From: Bacillota bacterium
Lineage (GTDB): Bacteria; Bacillota; Clostridia; Oscillospirales; Acutalibacteraceae
Assembly (NCBI GenBank): GCA_023401495.1
Contig: JAEXDU010000215.1
Coordinates: forward strand, 1-31,710
Direction of reading: 5' to 3'
Length of the DNA stretch: 31,710 nt
Made by a program: the position numbers and the translations under genes. Shown piece after piece: positions 20,513-29,508 of this stretch. Under the pieces are notes generated by a model. That model was not told the origin of the DNA. It saw only the letters and a list, made by a program, of their open reading frames with translations, and did not search any database. How positions within the stretch are numbered: the stretch's first letter is position 1; every line of letters starts with the position of its first letter.

Positions 20513-21790
20513 TTACCGATAGATAATATCGCTGCGGGAAGGTCCGTTCGACACGATTTTCACCGGAACACCGATCTGCTCCTCCGCAAACTCAATGTAG
20601 CGGCGCGCGTTTTCGGGAAGATCTTCGTAGCGGGTGATGCCGCGCAGATCGCAGCACCAGCCGGGCATCGTCTTCAGTACCGGTTTGCACCGCCGCAGCT
20701 GAGAGGCCGGCGGGAAATAGTCGATCTGCTTGCCGTCGAGCTCATACGCCACGCAAACGGGAATCTCTTTGAGATAACCGAGCACGTCGATCACGGTCAG
20801 CGCCACGCTGGTAGCGCCCTGCACCGCGCAGCCGTAACGGGAGGCCACGAGATCAAGCCAGCCCATTCTGCGGGGACGGCCCGTTGTGGCACCGTACTCG
20901 CCGCCGTCGCCGCCGCGGCGGCGCAGCTCATCGGCCTCTTCGCCGAAGATTTCGCTGACAAACTCACCCGCGCCCACAGCGCTGGAATACGCCTTTACCA
21001 CGGCGATGATCTCTTTGATCTCATACGGCGGCACACCGGCGCCGACAGCGCCGTAACCGGCCAGTGTGGAGGAAGAGGTCACCATGGGGTAAATGCCGAA
21101 ATCCGGGTCCTTCAATGCGCCAAGCTGGCCTTCGAGCAAAATAGTTTTGCCCTCTTTGACCGCCTGATGCAGGAACGTGAAGGTATCCGCCACATAGGGC
21201 TCGATCATCTGGCGGTATTCCATCAGCTTTTCGTAAACGGCGTCCACCGTCAGCGGCTCTTTGTGGTACAAGTGCTGGTACAGCGAGTTTTTCACGTCCA
21301 GAACCTGCTGAATCTTTTCTTTGAGCTGAGCCTCGTCGTCATACAGCTCGCTGACCTGGAAGCCAATCTTCGCGTATTTATCCGAATAAAACGGCGCGAT
21401 GCCGGATTTGGTGGAACCAAAGGATTTGGAGGACAAACGCGCTTCCTCCATCGCGTCCATTTCAACATGGTAAGGCATCACGATCTGCACGCGGTCAGAA
21501 ACCATCAGCTTCGGCTCCGGAACTCCGCGCTGCCGCAGGGAATCCATCTCTTTGATGAGGTTTTCCACACTCAGCGCAACGCCATTGCCGATGATGTTGG
21601 TCGTGTGATCGTAAAATACGCCCGAGGGGAGTTGGTGCAGCGCGAACTTGCCATATTCGTTGATAATGGTATGGCCCGCATTGCTGCCACCTTGGTACCG
21701 GATCACGATATCGGACTGCGCCGCCATGACGTCGGTAATTTTCCCTTTTCCTTCATCGCCCCAATTGGCGCCTACTATCGCTTTTACCAT
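20513..21790 (-). CDS. purA: Adenylosuccinate synthetase
   Basis: Joins IMP and aspartate, using GTP, to form adenylosuccinate, the first step of the AMP branch. The 425-residue product begins MVKAIVGANWGDEGKGK with the characteristic GTP-binding WGDEGKGK loop and the catalytic Asp; GGSNAGHT and the later VTSSSTLAGYGAVGAG are family motifs. Length is normal. Its product is the substrate of PurB, encoded upstream on the same strand with a 291-bp repeat-bearing spacer between. A terminator follows. The start at ATG 21790 is fixed by the conserved N-terminus; a clear ribosome site is not obvious. Confidence 0.96.
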   Translation of the reverse strand: MVKAIVGANWGDEGKGKITDVMAAQSDIVIRYQGGSNAGHTIINEYGKFALHQLPSGVFYDHTTNIIGNGVALSVENLIKEMDSLRQRGVPEPKLMVSDRVQIVMPYHVEMDAMEEARLSSKSFGSTKSGIAPFYSDKYAKIGFQVSELYDDEAQLKEKIQQVLDVKNSLYQHLYHKEPLTVDAVYEKLMEYRQMIEPYVADTFTFLHQAVKEGKTILLEGQLGALKDPDFGIYPMVTSSSTLAGYGAVGAGVPPYEIKEIIAVVKAYSSAVGAGEFVSEIFGEEADELRRRGGDGGEYGATTGRPRRMGWLDLVASRYGCAVQGATSVALTVIDVLGYLKEIPVCVAYELDGKQIDYFPPASQLRRCKPVLKTMPGWCCDLRGITRYEDLPENARRYIEFAEEQIGVPVKIVSNGPSRSDIIYR

Positions 21791-21879
21791 TAGTACTGCT
21801 CACTCTCCGCCGGTGCCGCACCAGCCAATTTTTTCCGCCGCCCGCGGCTTTTCATTCGGCGGCGGATCAATTTGTATTC

Positions 21880-21981
21880 TTATACCACAAGCGCAGAGCG
21901 CTGTTGCGGTATATTTGATCCATCAGCGTATCATACCGCTTGCGGCTATTATACCACAGGCGCAAAGCGCCATTACGGCAT
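21880..21981. repeat. Two-copy repeat with small hairpins in the purB-purA spacer
   Basis: TTATACCACAAGCGCAGAGCGCTGT at 21880 on and TTATACCACAGGCGCAAAGCGCCAT at 21949 on align over about 33 bp. Each has a 5-bp hairpin with a 3-nt loop (AGCGC-AGA-GCGCT; GGCGC-AAA-GCGCC). A partial third copy (ATCATACCACAAAACAC) begins near 22016. On the minus strand each reads TGTGGTATAA or TGTGGTATGA, an extended -10-like box, so they may hold the purA promoter. Confidence 0.5.
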
Positions 21982-22081
21982 TTTTTAAAATTGCGCATCA
22001 AAACGCTCGTGATTATCATACCACAAAACACCCCAAAAGCCTACGATTTTCTTTGGAATGCCCGCGGATTTTACGTTTTGT

Positions 22082-23512
22082 TTACAAATTAATTTCTGCT
22101 TTTTTTATTTCTATGGAATCATATTCCTTCAAAACGGGATTTACCACTCCGCTCACAAATTCCTGGGTTTGTACCGCGGCACAGCCCGTATACTGCGACG
22201 GGTCTACCAGGCCGGACAGCTCCTCGCGCGTGACGCCGAACGCCGGGTCTGCCGCGATGCGGTCCAGCAGGTCGTTTTCGCCGCCCTGCTCTTTGATGAC
22301 CCTGGCCGCTTCCATGGAATGCACGCGGATCTGCTCGTGAAGCTGCTGGCGGTCCGCCCCGCGCTTAACCGCGTCCATCATGATGTTCTCGGTGGCCATA
22401 AAGGGCAGCTCGCGCAGCAGGTGCTGCTCGATCACCTTGGGGTACACAACCAGGCCGTCGGCCACGTTGCTATACAGGTCCAGAATCCCGTCAACCGCCA
22501 GAAACGCCTCGGGAACGCTCAGGCGCTTGTTCGCGGAATCGTCGAGTGTGCGCTCGAACCACTGTGTAGCGGTGGTGATGGCGGGGTTCAGGCTGTCGAC
22601 GATCACATAGCGCGCCAGAGACGCAATGCGCTCGCTGCGCATCGGGTTGCGCTTGTACGCCATGGCGGAGGAACCGATCTGCCCCTTTTCAAAGGGCTCT
22701 TCGATCTCTTTCATATGCTGCAAAAGGCGAATATCGTTCGAGAACTTGGTCGCGCTCTGCGCGATCCCGCTCAGAATGGAAAGAACCTGGCTGTCGAGCT
22801 TTCTGGAATACGTCTGGCCGGAAACGGCGAAGCAGGAGGAATACCCCATCTTCTCCGCAATCTTGCGGTCAAGCGCCTTTACACGCTCGTAATCGCCGTC
22901 AAACAGCTCCAAAAAGCTGGCCTGCGTGCCGGTCGTGCCCTTCGAGCCGAGCAGCTTCGCTTTGCCGAGCTGGTATTCGACGTCCTCCAAATCCATCAGA
23001 AGATCCTGAATCCAGAGCGTGGCGCGCTTGCCGACAGTGGTGGGCTGCGCGGGCTGATAATGCGTAAACGCCAGAGTCGGCAGGTCTTTGTACTCCACCG
23101 CGAAATGCGAAAGAATGCGGATGACGCCGACGAGTTTGTTGCGCAGCAGGCGCAAAGCTTCCGTCATGACGATAATATCGGTGTTGTCCCCCACATAGCA
23201 GGAGGTAGCCCCCAGATGAATGATGGGGCGCGCCTTCGGGCACTGCTCGCCGTAGGCATACACATGGGCCATCACGTCGTGGCGCACGATCTTCTCGCGC
23301 TCCCCAGCGACATCGTAATTGATGTCGTCGGCAAAGCGGCGCATTTCATCGATCTGCTCCTGCGTAATGGGCAGGCCCAGCTCCATTTCCGATTCCGCCA
23401 GGGCGATCCAAAGGCGGCGCCAGGTACGGAACTTTTTGTCCGGCGAAAATAAAAACTTCATTTCGGCGCTGGCGTACCGCGCCGAAAGAGGGGATTCGTA
23501 CGAATTTTTCAA
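22082..23512 (-). CDS. purB: Adenylosuccinate lyase
   Basis: Catalyses two purine steps: release of fumarate from SAICAR and from adenylosuccinate. The 476-residue protein has the fumarase/aspartase superfamily signature GSSAMAYKRNPMRSE, with the catalytic Ser in this mobile loop, and GATSCYVGDNTD near residue 100. The start is TTG at 23512, with GGAGG 8 bp upstream, giving LKNSYESPLSARYAS as N-terminus, which fits the family; an ATG further up would extend into the palindromic spacer. It lies downstream of purF and upstream of purA, between repeat-bearing spacers. Confidence 0.94.
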   Translation of the reverse strand: MKNSYESPLSARYASAEMKFLFSPDKKFRTWRRLWIALAESEMELGLPITQEQIDEMRRFADDINYDVAGEREKIVRHDVMAHVYAYGEQCPKARPIIHLGATSCYVGDNTDIIVMTEALRLLRNKLVGVIRILSHFAVEYKDLPTLAFTHYQPAQPTTVGKRATLWIQDLLMDLEDVEYQLGKAKLLGSKGTTGTQASFLELFDGDYERVKALDRKIAEKMGYSSCFAVSGQTYSRKLDSQVLSILSGIAQSATKFSNDIRLLQHMKEIEEPFEKGQIGSSAMAYKRNPMRSERIASLARYVIVDSLNPAITTATQWFERTLDDSANKRLSVPEAFLAVDGILDLYSNVADGLVVYPKVIEQHLLRELPFMATENIMMDAVKRGADRQQLHEQIRVHSMEAARVIKEQGGENDLLDRIAADPAFGVTREELSGLVDPSQYTGCAAVQTQEFVSGVVNPVLKEYDSIEIKKAEINL

Positions 23513-23568
23513 TGCTGCAACCTCCAAGCGTATTTTGGGGCATCTTTTCAAATCATTTCACTTTCAAA

Positions 23569-23617
23569 GGCCGTTGATTTCTTCTCTGCCTGCGGCGGGA
23601 GAAGAAATTGCGGCTTC
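23569..23617. repeat. Palindromic repeat family, copy B (before purB)
   Basis: GATTTCTTCTC and GAGAAGAAAT pair as a 10-bp stem around CCTGCC..GGCGG, enclosed by a second outer pairing (CTTTCAAA at 23561-23568 with TTTGAAAG at 23630-23637). Aligns with copies A and C. Confidence 0.6.
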
Positions 23618-23650
23618 ACATAAAGTCACTTTGAAAGCAAATAGGTCATA

Positions 23651-25102
23651 TTACAGTCGCTGAATCGGCATACAGTAGTTTTGCGGCCTGTGATCAATCA
23701 TTTCCTGCGGGATTTCGGTCGGGTAATCCCCGGAGAAACACGCGTCGCAGTAGCCGGAACACTTGCCCTTCAGCATACCGGGCAGGCTGTCCAGTGATAA
23801 GAATGCCAGAGAATCTGCAAAATTCATCTCGGCGATTTCCTCCACGGTGTGCTGAACGGCGATCAGCTCATCCTTGGTGGGAATGTCTGTGCCATAGTAG
23901 CAGGGCCACAGAAACGGCGGCGAGCTGATGCGCAGGTGAACTTCTTTCGCGCCGGCCTCTTTCAGCATCGACACAATGCGTCCGCTGGTCGTGCCGCGCA
24001 CGATGGAGTCGTCGAGCAGAACCACACGCTTGCCGCGCACCTCGCTCTCCAGCGCGTTGAGCTTGATGCGCACGCTGCGCTCGCGCTCAGACTGCGTGGG
24101 TTTGATGAAGGTGCGGCCGATGTAGGAATTCTTGACAATTCCCTTTTGGTACGGGATGCCGGATTCCTCGCTGTACCCTATGGCGGCATCGATGCCGGAT
24201 TCCGGCACGCCGATAACCACGTCGGCCTCCACGGGGCTTTGGCGCGCCAGCAGGCGGCCCGCCTCTTTGCGGGACTCGTATACGCCGAGTCCGTCGATTT
24301 TGCTGTCGGTGCGGGCAAAGTAAATATACTCGAACACGCACAGCGAGCGCTGAGCCGGGACCTTGTTATACAGATATTTCAGCCCGCTGGGGCCCGCGGC
24401 GATCAGCTCGCCCGGCTCCACGTCGCGCACAAATTCCGCACCCGCCGCGTCGAGAGCGCAGCTTTCGGACGCAAAGACGATATCCTCGCCGATCTTGCCC
24501 ATGCAAAGCGGGCGGAATCCGTTGGGGTCGCGCACCGCGATCAGCTTCTGGGGGCTCATGACCAGAAGAGAGAAAGAACCCTCAATCTTCTGCATGGCGC
24601 GGAACACGGCCTCCTCAATGGAGGCCGCGCCGATCCGCTCCCGGGCAATCATATACGCGATTACCTCGGAATCAATCGTGGTTTGAAAAATACAGCCGTT
24701 TTTTTCCAGCTCGCGGCGCAGCTCGTGGGCGTTGGTCAGGTTGCCGTTATGGGCGATCGCCAGTGTGCCCTTGATATAACGCATGACGAGCGGCTGGGCG
24801 TTTTCACGCACACTGTCGCCCGAGGTGGAGTACCGCACGTGAGAAAGGGCGATTTGCCCGTTCAGACGATTCAGAATCGAGTCGCTGAACACTTCGGACA
24901 CCAAGCCCATGTCTTTGAAATAAGAAATCACCCCGCGGTCATTCACCGCGATGCCGCAGCTCTCCTGCCCCCGGTGCTGCAGAGCCAGAAGGCCGTTATA
25001 GCATGCGTAAGCCGGCGGAATTTCTTTTCCCTCTTTGCTGTAAATCCCGAATACCCCGCATTCCTCGCGCGGCTTCCAGGAGGACTCTTCAAAATCCGTC
25101 AA
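23651..25102 (-). CDS. purF: Amidophosphoribosyltransferase
   Basis: First committed step of purine synthesis: PRPP plus glutamine to phosphoribosylamine. The 483-residue product has the glutaminase domain first, with the nucleophile Cys in EECGVFGIYS after a 14-residue propeptide that is cut off in this enzyme class. The PRPP loop VVLLDDSIVRGTTS follows, and the end has the Cys-rich KCSGYCDACF of iron-sulphur type PurF proteins such as that of Bacillus. I chose TTG 25102, with AGGAG 9 bp upstream; TTG at 25156 would overlap purC and has no ribosome site. Starts 43 bp after purC; probably one transcript. Confidence 0.94.
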   Translation of the reverse strand: MTDFEESSWKPREECGVFGIYSKEGKEIPPAYACYNGLLALQHRGQESCGIAVNDRGVISYFKDMGLVSEVFSDSILNRLNGQIALSHVRYSTSGDSVRENAQPLVMRYIKGTLAIAHNGNLTNAHELRRELEKNGCIFQTTIDSEVIAYMIARERIGAASIEEAVFRAMQKIEGSFSLLVMSPQKLIAVRDPNGFRPLCMGKIGEDIVFASESCALDAAGAEFVRDVEPGELIAAGPSGLKYLYNKVPAQRSLCVFEYIYFARTDSKIDGLGVYESRKEAGRLLARQSPVEADVVIGVPESGIDAAIGYSEESGIPYQKGIVKNSYIGRTFIKPTQSERERSVRIKLNALESEVRGKRVVLLDDSIVRGTTSGRIVSMLKEAGAKEVHLRISSPPFLWPCYYGTDIPTKDELIAVQHTVEEIAEMNFADSLAFLSLDSLPGMLKGKCSGYCDACFSGDYPTEIPQEMIDHRPQNYCMPIQRL

Positions 25103-25145
25103 CGAATTCAACTCCTCATCGTCTTGACACAAGTATTGAAAGCCA

Positions 25146-25850
25146 TTACAGGCCAATGCGCTTCATCACTTCGGCATAAGCCTCTTCCACACCGCCAAGG
25201 TCGCGGCGGAAACGGTCTTTGTCGAGCTTCTCGTGGGTGTGGATATCCCAAAAGCGGCAGGTATCGGGGGAAATCTCGTCGGCCAGAATGATCTTGCCGT
25301 CGCAGCGGCCGAACTCAAGCTTGAAATCGATCAGTTCAATATTCACCGAACGGAAGAATTCGCACATCAGCTCATTGATGCGCAGCGCCATCTTGCTGAT
25401 GACATCGATCTCTTCCTTCGTTGCGAAATCAGCGGCAAGAATGTGGTATTCGTTCACCATCGGGTCGCCGAGTTCGTCGTTCTTATAACAGAATTCCAAC
25501 ACCGGAGTGCGCATGGGGGTGCCTTCCTCCAGGCCAAGGCGCTTCGCCAGACTGCCGGCCGCCTTATTGCGGACGATCACCTCAAGCGGAACAATCTCTA
25601 CCTTTTTGACCAGCGTTTCGCGGTCGCTCAGCTCTTTGACAAAATGAGTGGGGATGCCGTCTTTCTCCAGCATTTGGAACATGAAATTGGACATACGGTT
25701 ATTGACAACGCCCTTGCCCACAATGGTTCCCTTTTTCGGGCCATTGAATGCGGTGGCATCGTCCTTATAATCCACAATGTAGCAAGCAGGATCCTCAGTA
25801 GCGTAAACTTTCTTTGCTTTTCCCTCGTACAGTAAATTTCCTTTTTGCAT
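25146..25850 (-). CDS. purC: SAICAR synthetase
   Basis: Couples CAIR and aspartate with ATP to give SAICAR, the substrate that PurB then cleaves. The 234-residue protein has the standard bacterial length and starts MQKGNLLYEGKAKKVY, which includes the ATP-binding GKAKKVY. Later KVEIVPLEVIVRNKAAGS and EFGRCDGKIILADEISPDTC are signature motifs. GGGGGAAAG lies 6 bp before the ATG at 25850; a longer frame upstream passes through a palindrome and is excluded. It is the first gene after a 440-bp spacer from carB, so a promoter is expected there. Confidence 0.96.
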   Translation of the reverse strand: MQKGNLLYEGKAKKVYATEDPACYIVDYKDDATAFNGPKKGTIVGKGVVNNRMSNFMFQMLEKDGIPTHFVKELSDRETLVKKVEIVPLEVIVRNKAAGSLAKRLGLEEGTPMRTPVLEFCYKNDELGDPMVNEYHILAADFATKEEIDVISKMALRINELMCEFFRSVNIELIDFKLEFGRCDGKIILADEISPDTCRFWDIHTHEKLDKDRFRRDLGGVEEAYAEVMKRIGL

Positions 25851-25914
25851 GATTCTTTCCCCCTGTTTTTGTTTCCATCGGCGGGCCTTTCTTCCGCCAT
25901 AATGCCACTGTAAA

Positions 25915-25962
25915 AAGCTGTTGATTTCTTCCCCGGCTTTGGCTGGGGAAGAAATCGTCATT
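25915..25962. repeat. Palindromic repeat family, copy C (before purC)
   Basis: GATTTCTTCCCC and GGGGAAGAAATC make a perfect 12-bp stem around GGCTTTGGCT; AAGCTG (25915-25920) and CAGCTT (25968-25973) add an outer pair. It is the best-preserved copy; aligns with A and B. Confidence 0.65.
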
Positions 25963-26057
25963 TTCATGCAGCTTATTGTTTAGTGAATGGACTGGAAAAG
26001 GTCCGCACTGATTTGATGCGGCAGATCCGCTGGCAGGCTGCCCGCGGGCGATTTATG

Positions 26058-26253
26058 AAGAACCTCACGCCGGTGCCGGCGGCAAAAACCGCCGACGGCT
26101 GAGAGAGCCTTGAAACTCGAGACGGGTAATACCCGCCGCCTGTGAAAAGATTGCGCTAAATTCTCGTTATAAGAACCTCACACCGTTGCCGGCGGCATAA
26201 GCCGCCGACGGCTGAGAGAGCCTTGAAACTCGAGACGGGTGGTATCCCCGCCA
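26058..26253 (+). repeat. Tandem 113-bp pair resembling TPP (THI-box) riboswitches, without a downstream gene
   Basis: Units at 26058-26140 and 26171-26253 share GCCGGCGGC..GCCGCCGACGGC, CTGAGAGAGCCTTGAAA, CTCGAGACGGGT and (TAAT/GGTA)-CCCGCC. CTGAGAGAG, CTTGAA and GGGTAATACCC in this order are reminiscent of the conserved parts of TPP riboswitches, but the usual ACCTGATCTGG part is replaced and the second unit has lost TAAT. On this strand the next gene would be the 3' end of carB, in antisense. TTCTCGTTATAAGAAC occurs at the junction of the units and again at the carB stop (26283-26298). The rest of the 440-bp spacer holds no gene. Confidence 0.4.
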
Positions 26254-26289
26254 CTTAAGGATGAAATGGTCGATTTCCTCTGATTCTCG

Positions 26290-29200
26290 TTATAAGAACA
26301 CCAGGAAGGACGAAACCTTCGTGATATCGACAACGGAAAGGTTCGTATCCTCTACGTGCTGCACGCAGCGCAGGAATGCGTTTGCGGTGTCGAGCGAGGT
26401 CAGGCACGGAATGCCGGCCTCTACCGTGTTGCGGCGGATGAGGAATCCGTCACGGCGGTGCTCGGCGCCCTTGGAGGGCGTGTTGATGACAAGATCGATG
26501 GTGCCGGAGAGGATCACATCCAGAATATCGGGTGCGTCACCGCCCACCTTGTTCAGGCGGACATTCGGAATGCCGTTCTCTTTGAGATAGTTGGAGGTTC
26601 CCTCGGTGGAATAGATGGTCCAGCCAAGGTCACTCAGCCCCCTGGCGATGGGCAGAGCCTCTTCCTTATCCTGATCCTTTACGGTGATGATCACATTGCC
26701 GTTGGTCAGAAGGTGCATGCCTGCGCCCTGGAATGCCTTGATCATGGCTTCCTCAAAGCTTCTGGCGATACCGAGCACCTCGCCGGTGGATTTCATCTCC
26801 GGCCCAAGGTTGACGTCTGCGCCATACAGCTTTTCAAACGAGAACACCGGCATCTTGATGGCGATGAGCGCCTTGTTCGGCTGCAGGCCGTACTGGTAGC
26901 CCATCTGGGGCAGTGTTTCGCCGAAGAAGGTGCGCACCGCAAGGTGAACAATCGGGATATCCGTGATCTTGCTGATATACGGCACCGTTCTGGAGGAACG
27001 GGGGTTCGCCTCAATGATATACACCTGCTCATCCTTGACGATGAACTGGATATTCAACAGGCCCTTGACTCTCAGTGCCAGTGCAAGCTTTCTGGTGTAG
27101 TCCACGATCGTGTCCTCCACCTGCTTTGAAAGGCTCTGCGCCGGGTAGACCGAGATGCTGTCGCCGGAATGAACGCCCGCGCGCTCCACATGCTGCATGA
27201 TGCCGGGGATGAGGGTGTCAACTCCGTCGCAGACCGCATCGACCTCTACCTCGGTGCCCATCAGGTACTTGTCCACCAGAATAGGATGCTCCTGCGCGAT
27301 GGTATTGATGATACCGATCTGCTCGCGGATGTCGTCGTCGTTGTAGGCAATGTCCATGCCCTGGCCGCCCAAAACGTAGGAGGGGCGCACCAGCACGGGG
27401 TAACCCAGCTCATGAGCCGCTTTCAGCGCCTCCTCGCAGGTAAACACCATGCGGCCCGCGGCATGCGGAATCCCGCACTTTGCCAGAATCGCGTCAAACC
27501 GCTCGCGATCCTCCGCCTCGTCGATGCTGTCAAAGCTGGTGCCGAGCAGCGGAATTCCCATTTTCTCAATGGCGCCCGCCAGCTTGATGGCGGTCTGGCC
27601 GCCAAACTGAACCACGGCGCCGTCGGGTTTTTCCAGTTCTACAATATGCCAAACGTCCTCCGGAGTCAAGGGTTCGAAGTACAGTTTATCGGCAATATCA
27701 AAATCCGTGCTGACGGTTTCGGGGTTATTGTTCACAATAATGGTCTCAAAGCCCAGCTTTTTCAGCGCCCACACACTGTGAACGGAGCAGAAGTCGAACT
27801 CGATGCCCTGACCGATGCGAATGGGGCCGGAGCCGATGACCATGATCTTTTTGCGGCCGCTTTCGTGGCGCGATTCATTCTCGTCGCCATAGCTTGAATA
27901 GTAGTAGGGCGTTTCGGCCTCAAACTCCGCGGCGCAGGTATCGACCATTTTATAAACGGGGCGGATGGCCCATTTCTCTTTCAGGCCGCGAATTTCCTCA
28001 ATGCTGATGCCGGAAAATTTCGCGACGGTCTCATCCAAAAAGCCGAATGACTTGGCTTTGAGCAGCAGTTCTTTGCTCATCGGCTCGTTTGCAAGGCGCT
28101 TTTCCACCGCGATGATGGACTGAAGCTTCTGCAAAAACCAGCGGTCGATTTTCGTGACGCTGTGGATTTTCTCCATCGCAAAGCCGCGGCGCAGCGCCTC
28201 CGCCACCGCGAACAGGCGGCGGTCGTCCACCGCGTGGATGCGCTCGGAAACGTCCAGATCCGAAAGGCCGTCCAGCTCCGCGTCGGTCAGATCATACATG
28301 TTCTGCTCCAGGCAGCGGATGGATTTCATCAGGGCCGCCTCAAAGGTGGGGGCGATACCCATAACCTCGCCGGTCGCCTTCATCTGGGTGCCGAGGCTGC
28401 GGCGGGCGTGGACGAATTTATCAAACGGCCACTTCGGGATTTTCACGACGCAGTAGTCGAGCGTCGGCTCAAAGCAGGCGTAGGTTTTTTTCGTAATCGC
28501 GTTCTGAATCTCGTCGAGCGTATAGCCCAGCGCGATTTTGGAAGCGACCTTCGCAATCGGGTAGCCTGTCGCCTTCGAAGCCAGCGCAGAGGAACGGCTG
28601 ACGCGGGGATTCACCTCGATGACGCAGTATTCAAAGCTTTCGGGATTCAGCGCAAACTGCACGTTGCAGCCGCCCTCTACCCGGAGCTCGTTGATGATCG
28701 CGATCGACGCGCTGCGCAGCATCTGGATTTCCTTATCCGCCAGCGTCTGGCAGGGCGCGACGACGATGGAATCGCCGGTGTGAACGCCGACGGGATCGAA
28801 GTTTTCCATATTGCAGACGGTGATGCAGTTGCCGTTGCCGTCGCGGATGACCTCGTACTCGATTTCCTTCCAGCCGGAGATGCAGCGCTCGATGAGCACC
28901 TGATTCACACGGCTGCGGTGCAGGCCCATGGAAGCGATCGCGTGGAGCTGCTCCTCCGTATAGGCGATGCCGCCGCCGCTGCCGCCGAGCGTATACGCGG
29001 GGCGCACCACCACGGGGTAGCCGATGCGCTTTGCGATGAGCAGGCTGTCTTCCACCGTTTCGGCGATCTCGCTTTCGGCACAGGGCTGCTGGATGCGGGC
29101 CATGGCCTCTTTGAACAGCTCGCGGTCCTCCGCCATGCGGATGGTGTCGGCATTCGTGCCGATCATGCGGACGTTATGCTCCGTCAGAAAACCGGATTCC

Positions 29201-29508
29201 TCCAGCTCTACCGCAAGGTTCAAAGCGTTCTGGCCGCCGAGGGTCGGCAGGACGCTGTCGGGCCGTTCTTTCAGGATCACCTTTTTCAGCGTGTCGATCG
29301 TCAGGGGCTCGATATACACCTTGTCGGCGATCTCGCCGTCCGTCATGATCGTCGCGGGATTGGAGTTGACGAGAATGACCTCGACGCCTTCCTCGCGCAG
29401 CGCGCGGCAGGCCTGCGTGCCCGCATAGTCGAACTCCGCGGCCTGACCGATCACGATCGGGCCGGAGCCGATGATTAGTACCTTCTGAATGCTGCTGATC
29501 TTGCTCAT
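26290..29508 (-). CDS. carB: Carbamoyl-phosphate synthase large subunit
   Basis: Forms carbamoyl phosphate from bicarbonate, two ATP and ammonia delivered by CarA, for pyrimidines and arginine. The 1072-residue protein has the normal length: two homologous halves, each with a carboxyphosphate- or carbamate-type ATP-grasp domain (VLIIGSGPIVIGQAAEFDYA at the start; KIMVIGSGPIRIGQGIEFDF near residue 555), and the C-terminal allosteric MGS-like domain. The final residues SSFLVFL are coded partly by TTCTTATAACGAGAA, which is also part of the adjacent tandem repeat, so the extreme C-terminus may have been altered by it. The ATG overlaps the carA stop by 4 bp. Confidence 0.96.
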   Translation of the reverse strand: MSKISSIQKVLIIGSGPIVIGQAAEFDYAGTQACRALREEGVEVILVNSNPATIMTDGEIADKVYIEPLTIDTLKKVILKERPDSVLPTLGGQNALNLAVELEESGFLTEHNVRMIGTNADTIRMAEDRELFKEAMARIQQPCAESEIAETVEDSLLIAKRIGYPVVVRPAYTLGGSGGGIAYTEEQLHAIASMGLHRSRVNQVLIERCISGWKEIEYEVIRDGNGNCITVCNMENFDPVGVHTGDSIVVAPCQTLADKEIQMLRSASIAIINELRVEGGCNVQFALNPESFEYCVIEVNPRVSRSSALASKATGYPIAKVASKIALGYTLDEIQNAITKKTYACFEPTLDYCVVKIPKWPFDKFVHARRSLGTQMKATGEVMGIAPTFEAALMKSIRCLEQNMYDLTDAELDGLSDLDVSERIHAVDDRRLFAVAEALRRGFAMEKIHSVTKIDRWFLQKLQSIIAVEKRLANEPMSKELLLKAKSFGFLDETVAKFSGISIEEIRGLKEKWAIRPVYKMVDTCAAEFEAETPYYYSSYGDENESRHESGRKKIMVIGSGPIRIGQGIEFDFCSVHSVWALKKLGFETIIVNNNPETVSTDFDIADKLYFEPLTPEDVWHIVELEKPDGAVVQFGGQTAIKLAGAIEKMGIPLLGTSFDSIDEAEDRERFDAILAKCGIPHAAGRMVFTCEEALKAAHELGYPVLVRPSYVLGGQGMDIAYNDDDIREQIGIINTIAQEHPILVDKYLMGTEVEVDAVCDGVDTLIPGIMQHVERAGVHSGDSISVYPAQSLSKQVEDTIVDYTRKLALALRVKGLLNIQFIVKDEQVYIIEANPRSSRTVPYISKITDIPIVHLAVRTFFGETLPQMGYQYGLQPNKALIAIKMPVFSFEKLYGADVNLGPEMKSTGEVLGIARSFEEAMIKAFQGAGMHLLTNGNVIITVKDQDKEEALPIARGLSDLGWTIYSTEGTSNYLKENGIPNVRLNKVGGDAPDILDVILSGTIDLVINTPSKGAEHRRDGFLIRRNTVEAGIPCLTSLDTANAFLRCVQHVEDTNLSVVDITKVSSFLVFL

